From positions 1,082,001 through 1,146,000 of the forward strand of contig CALSFV010000001.1 in assembly GCA_943737045.1 (NCBI GenBank): 64,000 nucleotides of DNA, read 5' to 3'. Below the pieces are notes generated by a model. That model ran no database searches. It was not told the DNA's origin and saw only the letters and a list, made by a program, of their open reading frames with translations. This document shows, one piece after another, positions 1 through 8,708 of this stretch; the stretch's first letter is position 1; each line of letters opens with the position of its first letter. Source of the DNA: Parapristionchus giblindavisi. Lineage: Eukaryota > Nematoda > Chromadorea > Rhabditida > Diplogasteridae. Made by a program: the position numbers and the translations under genes.

Positions 1-649
1 AACGATAAGAATTATCTGAATCAATCGATGGTTTCGTTGATTGAATAGCTGATGATGTATTGATAGACTGTCTAGGCATAGGTGTGGGAAAGCTATTATC
101 GATTGGACTAGTTGATGCTATAGACGTTATTGGCAAAGGTGTTGGAATGACATTATCGATAGATCTAAGAGTAGTATCAGGTCGAGCCGTATCGATTTTC
201 CTACGACGACGTCGTCTAGTCATACTAGTAGACGATCTAGTTCGTTCTATCTTAGAGAGGAGATAGCTTTGGGTACTGTCAATAGCTAATGTAGCATCAC
301 ATATCAGGGATTCTACAAGTGAACTGACCGATAACGATGATCGTGTTGTTGTATTGGTTGGATCACGAGACTTCTGATATTGATGTAAATATTCAGACTC
401 ATCTGGAGAGTTACTTTCAGTAATCAAAAGAGAAATCTCGTCGTGGTGGAGTCTGTAATAGGATACTTTCAATTCTAAACTGGATGATAGTGATCGATAT
501 TGAAAGGATAGACCATTAAAGTCATCAATAGAATAGCAGTGATCGATATCGTCTATGAGATTTCTCATCTCTGAACATTTGGCTACAATGAATGAAAGAG
601 CTTCATGTAATTCTGCATAGATCGCACCGTATTCGGTTGTGAAAGTCAT
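1..649 (-). CDS. BEL/Pao retrotransposon gag, N-terminal part (runs off left edge)
   Basis: Reading the minus strand from an ATG at 649 gives an open frame to the window edge (about 216 codons). It starts MTFTTEYGAIYAELHEALSF and matches, along its length, the first 200 residues of the 1991-codon BEL polyprotein that begins at 8568: both share a SIDD-(F/Y)-N core, an ELK helix, a DPTN motif, an arginine cluster and a proline-rich tail with repeated IPTP units. The role would be the N-terminal, probably coiled-coil, part of Gag. The two copies differ at many codons without stops, so this is a sister element rather than a recent duplicate. Upstream (650-949) is its leader, followed by a decayed primer-binding site and an LTR piece. 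The polymerase end lies outside the window. Confidence 0.85.
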   Translation of the reverse strand, partial: MTFTTEYGAIYAELHEALSFIVAKCSEMRNLIDDIDHCYSIDDFNGLSFQYRSLSSSLELKVSYYRLHHDEISLLITESNSPDESEYLHQYQKSRDPTNTTTRSSLSVSSLVESLICDATLAIDSTQSYLLSKIERTRSSTSMTRRRRRRKIDTARPDTTLRSIDNVIPTPLPITSIASTSPIDNSFPTPMPRQSINTSSAIQSTKPSIDSDNSYR

Positions 650-707
650 CTTATAGGATATCGATCGAAGTGATAGGATAGTGAAGTACTTAATAGGTTG
701 GATAGAG

Positions 708-792
708 TCCTTTACAGGATAGGCTCCTTTACAGGATAGGCTCCTTTACAGGATAGGCTCCTTTACAGGATAGGCTCCTTTACAGGATAGGT
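708..792 (-). repeat. 17-bp tandem repeat in BEL leader
   Basis: Five nearly perfect copies of a 17-bp unit (TCCTTTACAGGATAGGC on the plus strand), followed by looser TTTATAGGATAG copies to about 836. They lie in the untranslated leader between the primer-binding region and the gag ATG of the leftmost BEL copy. The leader of the 8.5-kb copy has only one or two TATAGG-like words there, so the array is specific to this copy. Confidence 0.9.
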
Positions 793-906
793 TTATAGGT
801 TTCCTTTATAGGATAGAAGGTTCCTTTATAGGATAGTAGAGAAGAGTTGGTTGCCTGCTAGGAAAGTAGATGACTATTGCCTACTTGGGCTAGAGGAGAA
901 TTTGTT

Positions 907-919
907 GCCTGCCACGCGG
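907..919 (-). other. match to the tRNA-Gly(GCC) anticodon arm in BEL leader
   Basis: Plus-strand GCCTGCCACGCGG is identical to the anticodon stem-loop of metazoan tRNA-Gly(GCC), so the element RNA (minus strand) is complementary to it. It lies 18 nt downstream, in the element sense, of the decayed primer-binding site at 938-949. The same word occurs in the 8.6-kb and 31-kb elements. Confidence 0.7.
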
Positions 920-937
920 AATTGGATTAATAGTTTA

Positions 938-949
938 GCCTTTGCACCA
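938..949 (-). other. decayed tRNA-Gly primer-binding site
   Basis: In the element sense the sequence reads TGGTGCAAAGGC, against TGGTGCATCGGC expected for pairing with the 3' end of tRNA-Gly: two mismatches. It abuts the LTR piece at 950-1364. Confidence 0.6.
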
Positions 950-1364
950 TAAAGCGATTAATGCACCATAAAGCGTTTAAGTCTCGAGGGACTTTTCGGT
1001 GTGTGGCTTGATAAGGTGTGAAACTAGTTGAATGCGATTTCTAATTGATTATACAATTTTATCGTTTTAGGAGCTAGAAATACAAAAGATATATAATGAA
1101 TAAAAGGTTAGGTTACAACAATACAAGCTTGCTTAGGTCGATGACGTAGACGAGAGTTAGGACATCAGGGGTTGATTCCTCTTAGGACATCTCACGACTC
1201 GCACCTCAAACTTGGGTAATTAAACAGCGATACGAAAAAGGGGAGCAAAACGGGGTCACGATTGATTTACACAATAGTGATATGAATAGCGAAAGAACAA
1301 AGGGGGCAAGACTACCAAAGGGACAAAGGGATGATAGGAATGCAGGAGCAGAGACGACATCACG
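950..1364 (-). mobile_element. BEL LTR fragment (3' part of a 5' LTR)
   Basis: Almost identical to 11390-11805, including a local duplication of the word GCACCATAAAGCG. It ends abruptly at about 1364, where it joins a different repeat (1375-1532), while the other copy continues as LTR to 12276. It is therefore a truncated LTR of the leftmost element. Confidence 0.7.
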
Positions 1365-1374
1365 ACGTCATTTA

Positions 1375-1532
1375 GCTTGCTATTTACAGTATTATGATAT
1401 CAATAAGTAATATTTCCTGTGACTCCTTGATATACTACCTTGCATTATTTCAGTCATTCCTTTCCGTTCATTATCCGTTTATAAGGAATAAACTCTTTAT
1501 CTATCTACAACCGTGTCTGTGTCATTATTCAA
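1375..1532. repeat. segment shared with 10122-10279
   Basis: From TAGCTTGCTATTTACAG to GTGTCTGTGTCATT this is the same sequence as 10122-10279, with an AATAAA word near its end. In the right copy it follows the zinc-cluster ORF; here it precedes the ORF fragment, so the order of shared blocks is permuted between the two flanks of the BEL polyprotein. Confidence 0.85.
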
Positions 1533-1568
1533 TCATTTGCCTTTTTAAATGTGTAGTGCAAAAGTAAG

Positions 1569-2249
1569 ATGAGGAAATATAGATTATATAGTATTATTAG
1601 ATCAATAAGGAATAATAAGAGTAGATTATTATTGAAGGTGATGACTGAAAATGACGATAATGGGATGATATCAAGTAGAGATGGCGAACTCGTAATTCCC
1701 AAGAAGAATCATGTTTCCAATAACAAGAGAACGGTTAATGAGGATGTTTCATATGATGGAGAATTCGAGAACAACAAAAGATCCTCCAATATCCAGAACA
1801 ACAAAAGGTTTTTATATAACTATTCTGTGTTTTCTGATATCTGTTACTTGATAGAAATAGTTCATGGATTTTCCTCTAATCTTGCCTACTTACCTGAATA
1901 TTCACAATTATTTTATAGATTTCGCAGTGGTGACTCTCGGCCAACTAATAATATAATGTGCTTATTCTGTGGTCAGTTCGGTGTTCATAAGACCTCCTAT
2001 TGTGATAAGGTATCATCCTTGAGTGAGAGACGAGCAAAGGTGGTTGTTCTCCATGGACGATGCAACCGCTGTTTCATGCGGCTAGAAGACTCTCGCCATT
2101 CTCTCCCTTGTTCGGTTCCTTGTCTTGCCTGTCCCCGTTTCTTCGATCTCGAGGAAAAAGATCATGCCACATGGGCGTGTGCCTATAACCGCACTCTTAG
2201 CCGTAGTAGCTCTCATCAGGCTTTCAAGTCAAATAAAGCTCATTTTTAG
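1569..2249 (+). pseudogene. partial copy of the plus-strand gag-like zinc-cluster ORF
   Basis: The last ~190 codons (from about 1673) are the same as the C-terminal half of the ORF at 8772-9917, including the whole Cys/His cluster and the stop, and the identity continues to about 2340. The first ~35 codons are unrelated to that ORF, so the N-terminal coiled coil is missing. The absence of substitutions implies a recent copy, either an LTR pair or a segmental duplication. It lies just beyond the 3' end of the minus-strand BEL polyprotein, in the opposite orientation. It could be translated from an internal ATG, but I treat it as a truncated copy. Confidence 0.65.
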
Positions 2250-2592
2250 ATCCTAATCACCTGTTAGAGAATGATTCACAATTCTATTAGTATATTTCCT
2301 TGTTTTAGCATTTCGTTCTATCATCTCTTGATACCTATCTCCTTCATAATGATAGAAGAGATTATATGATAGAGGACGACACTACTGATAATTACTGAAT
2401 GAGTAGCCCGATCATATTGTCATAAGGTGGCTTTGTTCGACTTCACCATAGACCGCGTCATCATACCACTCGTCTTCGGTTTCACTACTACTACCTTACT
2501 ATCATTAGGAGGAGCATTATTATCTGTACGAGATGGGTGACGTATACTATCTGATATCTCTAACGGTATAAGTAAGTTAGATGGTCTTTCAA

Positions 2593-5500
2593 TCAAACGA
2601 CCTGATTGGGATCGAAGAGTAATCTCATTCCATTAACCTTAGTTACAAGACCCATATTCCACATATAGCGGGGAATACTTGGATTATTATCAACGATAAG
2701 TACTAGATCACCACATATTGGGGTACGAGGAGTTGATCTATTTGAAAGTAAAGGAGATGGATTGAGATGAGTATCACGCAATGTAGTGAGGTAAGATTCT
2801 TGCCAAATTTTCCAGAAACGATCACTAATCGATATTGATTTCTTTATTATCGATATTGCTCTTTCTCTACTTAAATTAACTTCTTGTGGGGGAATATACG
2901 ATTTATCTTTATCTTCGTCTGACCTAATCGATATGTCAAGAGGGCAACCAATATAGGAATGAGGCATTAAGAAATCGATAGGGCGTATTTCGGATTGATT
3001 GAATTCTTTCAAATCATTGGCATATACTTGTACAAGGGGTCTCGAATTCATTATAGCTTCAATTTCGCATGATAAGGTTACTAATTCATCATAGGTAATC
3101 TTTTTCTTTCCAATGGATTTGAACAATGAGTTTTTGAATATTCTAATCAATCTCTCATAAATGGCTCCTTTCCATGGACTGAACGCGGTAGTGAATGACC
3201 AATCAATGTTATGAGTGTCCAAATGATCTTTGATATTCTTATGAATAGGATTAGCAGATAGAACATCGTTTGCTGCTATGAATGTAGGTGCCTTGTCGGA
3301 TAGAATAGTATTGGGTACACCTCTTCTTGCAGTGAAACGACGTAGAGCATTTAAAAAGGCAGATGGAAAAAGTGATTCTACTAGTTCTAAATGAGTGCAT
3401 CTGGTGGTGAGACATGTAAAGATCAATACCATGTATTTGGCATCATTATCGGTTTTAAATGGACCGATGTAGTCTAGTCCTACATTTAGGAATGGTTGTG
3501 ATTGATTGACTCTTTCTACTGGAAGTGGAGGTGGTTTAGTGTATCGATATGGCAATGAATCAATTCTTCTACATACAATGCATTTAGAAATTATTGATTT
3601 AATTACTTGTTTTCCCTTAGGAATCCAATACTTTTGTTTTAATTGGTTCAATACCATGGAGACACCACCATGCTTGAGAGAAAGATGTGAATCATGAACA
3701 ATAAGAGTAACTAGATCTTTGTCTTTTGTAGATGGAATGAATATAGGATGGATGAATTCTCTAGGAGATGTTGACTTTTCCATACGGTTATTTGCTAGTC
3801 TCCATATATTATTACTATCTGGTCGAATAATGTTCATAGTCTCATAACTGTTATCGTAGGATAGACTCACTTCTTGATATTGTCTTAGCATGAGACGTGT
3901 TGATTCTATATTATCTTGAACTGATGTGGAATGCTTAGTTGAAGGAGATGATGTGGATGCACAATCATTTTTTAATAGATGAGTTTGTAGATCTTTATTT
4001 TTTAAGCCATTTGACATTTTTCCAATTGCTTGTCTTACTCTTGTTATTATCTTGATTACAAATCGAAGAGATGAATAATTGATTAATGGAATGAACATTT
4101 CTCTTTGAATCTTTTCTACAGTAGTTGTACAAATAACATTAAATGGTTTAGAGTCATTATATTGATTTGATTGAGATGGGATATTGAATGGTTCTTGAAT
4201 AGATTGAGATGATATCTCGAGTGGAGTAGAATTATTAAATGAATCTGATGTAGGTACTTGATTAGGCCAATTGTGTTGGTCACTTAAGAGCCAAGCTGGT
4301 CCTGTCCACCATATGTGATTCTTATTGTTCATATCTCTACTTGAAAGTCCACGTGTAGCGTGATCAGCTGGATTTTCCGATGTTTGAACATATCGAGTCT
4401 CAACAACTTTAGTATTATTATCTACTTTCAACTGAGATATTATTGATCTAATTGATTCTATTCTATTTCGTACATAAAGACTAAGTTTACATGAACTTTG
4501 TGCATTTCCGGATATCCAGTACAAAGTTGTCGTGGAATCGGTATAGAAATAGACTGCAATTGGTTTATCAACGAATTCTTTTCTCAGAGCTTCAATAGTG
4601 TAATGTGCTAGTTGGTATCCCATTAATAAGGCATCAGTCTCCAATTTAGGAATAGTAGGGGATGACCCTTTCTTATCTTGTGGAGCTAATTTGGATTTGG
4701 CTAAGAGAAGATTTACATTGGACGATGAAACACAATATACACTTGCTCCCATTGCAACGGAAGATGCATCGGTAAAAACAACTAATGTTATTGATTCACA
4801 TTTAGATAATCCAGCATTAAGAGGTATGGTTAGATTGAACTTATGAATATCATCCATTAACTTTAACCAATCATTATGAGTACGATCTGAAAGCTTAGAA
4901 TCCCAATCACTACTAGTTTTCCATACAGATCGTAGGAATAGACGTGCACTGAGAACCAGAGGAGATATAACCCCTAAGGGATCATATAATGAGGATATAC
5001 TTGAAGAGACTAATCGTTTAGTAGCATGAGATGGTTGTGAAAACTTCGGAATTTTAATCGATAATGTATCATTTGTTGTATCCCATAATATTCCAAGAAG
5101 TTTTTGCATTCCTTCAGGTGTTCTGTCCTCTTCGGGTATACTCTCATTGAACTCTTTACTACTTGATACATACTCTCTTAGGTTCATATGGGCATTTCTA
5201 AAGATTTCTTTACTTTTAGTATAGAATGAAGTATCAATATTATCAACTGATAATAATAGGTTATCGACGTAAGTAGAGTGACCTATTTTTGATAGTGTTG
5301 GATCATTTCCATGTTCTTCTTTGGCTTTGTCTAAATGATATCGAATAGTCTTAGTTAGAGTATATGGAGATTGGTTAATTCCAAATGGGGTTACAGTGAA
5401 TCGATAATACATTATATTGTCATATGATAACGGTAACGACAAATCCTTGATCCATATGAACCGAAGCATGTCTCGTTGTGAGATATCTACTCTAATTTGA

Positions 5501-8500
5501 AGAAAGGCTTTTTCTACATCAGCACTAATTAGGTGTGAATGGGAACGAGCTCGTAGAAGAAGAGCCGGAATCTCCTCGAGTTCATTGGGACCAGGATATA
5601 TGATATCATTCAGAGATAATCGATCTTTGGTCTTAGCAGATCCATCAAAAACTATTCTCAATGGAGTAGTGATCTTGTCAGGACGAAGGACAGCTTGATG
5701 AGCTAAATAGTGTACTATGGGGCCATCAAATCGATATCTGGACACTTTCTCGATTTGTCCTATAGCTTCTTGATCTCTTATCAATTTGTCATAAAACAAT
5801 AAATGATCTTTGTTCTTAGATAGCTTAATCAAATTGTTCTGTAATCGTTTGAATGCCATTGCATAATTATCAGACAGATTACTAGTGTTGTCTCGTAGAC
5901 AATACTTTACTACATACTCATTATTGATATATTGTATAGTATCATGGAAATGTGAATCCACAATTGCATCTTCGTGTTTTCTTAATTGCTTCTCTGTCAT
6001 CGCATCTAATTGAGACATTGGTTCAATGGCGAGAAATCGTTCCATTTTAGTGATTATTTCATGATCATTCAATGCATTGGCTGAGTCAATCGATGGTGTA
6101 TTGATTGATTGATCGATATCAGAATGAATTGAGATGTGACTAATGTGCAAAGTAATATCATCATTAGGACATTCATTGTCAGGTGTACGAGTTTGACGTC
6201 CACCTATAACATATCCAAATGCTGACTCTAGTAATCGTAGACCACTTGGTAATGTGAATGAAGATAAAGAATATAGGATATCAATAGTATTGTGAACACC
6301 TAATAGTATTTCAGGTTGTATTCGTCCTGATCTTTGAGGATTATCAGATAAAATGAGATTATTATTGTAGATGAACGTTTTATCTTGTGATGATAATTTA
6401 TTAATATATATCGGATTGACTACAGAGCCTTCTACGACCAGTGCTTCGACTGGATAACCTTTATGATCAACTGTATCCAGTGTGAATGAAACTATATCAT
6501 ATGATTGTCTGTCTCTATTCATTCCTGTGGCGAGGTTAAGTCGAAGCGTTTCACTGCGTATGATGGGTAATTGTAGCTGATCAACTAATGATTTACTTAT
6601 TAATGATACCTCGGCTCCAGTATCCAAAAGTACATGTATCTTCTTATTTTTATTTTGACTGGATTTGGAATGAGCCATGGTATCATTAGGATATAATATT
6701 GTAGTTCTGACAGTTAATAATCGAGGGCAATCTCTATGTATTGTAGGTGATACATTTGTAGATAGAGAGCTTGCAGTGAGGGATTTATCAGGTAATTGAG
6801 GACATAATGATATCGAATGAGTACCATTGCATCTTGTGCATCTCTTGTTACATGTACTTGTTGAATGATCAGGGGATAAACAACAAAGGCATAATTGTTT
6901 TGAAGTCAATATCAGTTTACGATCATTTATTGAAGATACTTTCCTACAGTTAAGGGAATTAGTGTGCTTATTACAGTATACACAAGTATCTTTGTAAGGA
7001 AGAGATGGTGGTGGTTCTTTCTTATTCTTACCATCTTTACTCTTATTATTATCATTACTAGGAGGTATAGTATTAGCATTCGTTTGAGAAAGTAAAGGTG
7101 GTATACGAGAATCAGAGAAGGATAGATTATGCATACTATGATTTAGATCAGCAACATTATGTAATTCATAAACTCCTGATGCAATATTAACTCTGATGTC
7201 TTCTCTTATTTGTTTCAAGAGGAATTTTAGAGCGTCATCTGCACTGAATATATTGTTCACTCTATGAATATCTTGTCGATATTTAATACTGAATTTGTTG
7301 ACAACAGTAAATGCAGGTAATGTTGAACAATAATCATAGTACTTCACTTGTTCTACTAGAGCTAGTAACTCTCGAGCTAATTCTAATTGATGTTGTGCAC
7401 TCTCAGATTTAGCCTGTATGTAATGTATTGATTGATGAAGAGCTGCTAATGCTTCTCTTGCATCACCATATTCATTCTTAAGAGCGTCTATCGCGAGAGG
7501 TAAACATAGTCCGTTAGGAGGATACATTTGTATGACTGATCGTGCCTCTCCACTGAGATGTTTTAAGAGATAGAGGTGTTTTTCTGTATCAGTTAAGTCC
7601 AGTCTATTCATATATACACTAGTGAATAATGACAGAAAGGTTGCAAATGAAGCTCTATCTCTTCCACTAAATGTTGGTATATTTAGAGGATCTAGTGGTG
7701 GTCTCGATGATTGAATAGTTGTTGATGGATATATCTGTTCTCTAGGTATTGATGTAGACATTCTAGGCATTGGTGTCGGAACGGTGGTATTATCTACCTG
7801 TCTAATTTCCGAAATAGACACTCTAGGAGATGGTGTAGGAATTATAGTATTATCTACTTGTCTAGTTGTTGGAATAGATACTCTAGGAGATGGTGTAGGA
7901 ACTATAGTATTATCTAATTGTCTAATCACAGGATGAGGTTGAATAGTATTGATAGCTGTGTTGATAGATGACTTCTTACGACGACGACGATGTCTAGTCG
8001 TTCTACTACTAGATCTACTTGTGTTGATCTCGCTCTCTCTACTTTGAGTACTACTACTAGAGATATCACGTGTAGCTTTAGTTGCACTAGATTCAGAGCG
8101 TTCAGACTTAGATTGTTTCTTTCTTCGTCTAGGTTCGCGACTAGTAGTCCTTGCGCTTTGGAATGAAGTATTGAATAGGATAGAATTACCGGTTCTTTCG
8201 AGAGCCGATTTCACAGTGGATATCACAGAATCAATACCCGAACTAACCGATATATTTGATCTGTAAACCGTATTGGTTGGGTCTTGGGTGTGTTGAAACT
8301 GTCTGAGGTGTTCCGACTCGGTCACAGAACCGCTTTCTGAAATGAGATGAGATAGATCATCTTGATGTCTCTTATACGAGGCGAATTTGAGTTCTAATTT
8401 AGATGATATTGATCGATATTGGGTTGACAAACTATTGTAGTCGTCTATTGAATAACACTGAGATATATCATCTACCAAGTTTTCTAGTTCTTGCATTTTA

Positions 8501-8568
8501 GCTATAATAAAAGCTAATTCAGTATCGAGCGTTGCATAAGTAGCACTGTACTTGCTTTGAAAGGACAT
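2593..8568 (-). CDS. BEL/Pao retrotransposon Gag-Pol polyprotein, intact
   Basis: A single open frame of 1991 codons encodes, in order: an N-terminal gag region with helices and an Arg/Ser-rich stretch (about 1-280); a DUF1759-type gag domain (about 285-470); a Cys/His zinc module starting CVYCNKH (about 530-600); an aspartic protease with LLDTGAE near residue 647; a reverse transcriptase with SADVEKAF near 1017 and YVDN near 1100; RNase H with FTDAS near 1268, YTDS near 1345 and a later PADHATRG; a HHCC zinc binding region (about 1630-1670); and an integrase core with LDYIG, LSDKAPTF and IYERL (about 1700-1800), followed by a BEL-type C-terminal domain. Length and order are normal for BEL/Pao. 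The RT box has Asn where YVDD is usual. There are no stops or frameshifts, so the copy is young. ATG 8568 lies 98 nt downstream of the anticodon-arm match. Confidence 0.95.
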   Translation of the reverse strand: MSFQSKYSATYATLDTELAFIIAKMQELENLVDDISQCYSIDDYNSLSTQYRSISSKLELKFASYKRHQDDLSHLISESGSVTESEHLRQFQHTQDPTNTVYRSNISVSSGIDSVISTVKSALERTGNSILFNTSFQSARTTSREPRRRKKQSKSERSESSATKATRDISSSSTQSRESEINTSRSSSRTTRHRRRRKKSSINTAINTIQPHPVIRQLDNTIVPTPSPRVSIPTTRQVDNTIIPTPSPRVSISEIRQVDNTTVPTPMPRMSTSIPREQIYPSTTIQSSRPPLDPLNIPTFSGRDRASFATFLSLFTSVYMNRLDLTDTEKHLYLLKHLSGEARSVIQMYPPNGLCLPLAIDALKNEYGDAREALAALHQSIHYIQAKSESAQHQLELARELLALVEQVKYYDYCSTLPAFTVVNKFSIKYRQDIHRVNNIFSADDALKFLLKQIREDIRVNIASGVYELHNVADLNHSMHNLSFSDSRIPPLLSQTNANTIPPSNDNNKSKDGKNKKEPPPSLPYKDTCVYCNKHTNSLNCRKVSSINDRKLILTSKQLCLCCLSPDHSTSTCNKRCTRCNGTHSISLCPQLPDKSLTASSLSTNVSPTIHRDCPRLLTVRTTILYPNDTMAHSKSSQNKNKKIHVLLDTGAEVSLISKSLVDQLQLPIIRSETLRLNLATGMNRDRQSYDIVSFTLDTVDHKGYPVEALVVEGSVVNPIYINKLSSQDKTFIYNNNLILSDNPQRSGRIQPEILLGVHNTIDILYSLSSFTLPSGLRLLESAFGYVIGGRQTRTPDNECPNDDITLHISHISIHSDIDQSINTPSIDSANALNDHEIITKMERFLAIEPMSQLDAMTEKQLRKHEDAIVDSHFHDTIQYINNEYVVKYCLRDNTSNLSDNYAMAFKRLQNNLIKLSKNKDHLLFYDKLIRDQEAIGQIEKVSRYRFDGPIVHYLAHQAVLRPDKITTPLRIVFDGSAKTKDRLSLNDIIYPGPNELEEIPALLLRARSHSHLISADVEKAFLQIRVDISQRDMLRFIWIKDLSLPLSYDNIMYYRFTVTPFGINQSPYTLTKTIRYHLDKAKEEHGNDPTLSKIGHSTYVDNLLLSVDNIDTSFYTKSKEIFRNAHMNLREYVSSSKEFNESIPEEDRTPEGMQKLLGILWDTTNDTLSIKIPKFSQPSHATKRLVSSSISSLYDPLGVISPLVLSARLFLRSVWKTSSDWDSKLSDRTHNDWLKLMDDIHKFNLTIPLNAGLSKCESITLVVFTDASSVAMGASVYCVSSSNVNLLLAKSKLAPQDKKGSSPTIPKLETDALLMGYQLAHYTIEALRKEFVDKPIAVYFYTDSTTTLYWISGNAQSSCKLSLYVRNRIESIRSIISQLKVDNNTKVVETRYVQTSENPADHATRGLSSRDMNNKNHIWWTGPAWLLSDQHNWPNQVPTSDSFNNSTPLEISSQSIQEPFNIPSQSNQYNDSKPFNVICTTTVEKIQREMFIPLINYSSLRFVIKIITRVRQAIGKMSNGLKNKDLQTHLLKNDCASTSSPSTKHSTSVQDNIESTRLMLRQYQEVSLSYDNSYETMNIIRPDSNNIWRLANNRMEKSTSPREFIHPIFIPSTKDKDLVTLIVHDSHLSLKHGGVSMVLNQLKQKYWIPKGKQVIKSIISKCIVCRRIDSLPYRYTKPPPLPVERVNQSQPFLNVGLDYIGPFKTDNDAKYMVLIFTCLTTRCTHLELVESLFPSAFLNALRRFTARRGVPNTILSDKAPTFIAANDVLSANPIHKNIKDHLDTHNIDWSFTTAFSPWKGAIYERLIRIFKNSLFKSIGKKKITYDELVTLSCEIEAIMNSRPLVQVYANDLKEFNQSEIRPIDFLMPHSYIGCPLDISIRSDEDKDKSYIPPQEVNLSRERAISIIKKSISISDRFWKIWQESYLTTLRDTHLNPSPLLSNRSTPRTPICGDLVLIVDNNPSIPRYMWNMGLVTKVNGMRLLFDPNQVV

Positions 8569-8665
8569 CTTTCTTATAGGTTCCGTACTATTGTACTATA
8601 CTATTAGGATAGATCGATGTCGTGGTAATAGGAAAGGTTGTTCACAAGAACAATAGGAAAGTTTT

Positions 8666-8678
8666 GCCTGCCACGCGG
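8666..8678 (-). other. match to the tRNA-Gly(GCC) anticodon arm in BEL leader
   Basis: In the element sense CCGCGTGGCAGGC, 13 nt complementary to the anticodon stem-loop of tRNA-Gly(GCC). It lies 17 nt downstream of the primer-binding site at 8696-8708, in the collinear antiparallel order needed for one tRNA to pair with both. Confidence 0.75.
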
Positions 8679-8695
8679 AATTGGATTATTAGTTT

Positions 8696-8708
8696 GGCCG
8701 ATGCACCA
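8696..8708 (-). other. primer-binding site, tRNA-Gly
   Basis: In the element sense TGGTGCATCGGCC, complementary to the last 13 nt of tRNA-Gly including CCA. The LTR should end immediately to the right, at 8709. The next bases (AAAC) do not continue the tRNA match, so the classical site is 13 rather than 18 nt. Confidence 0.8.
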
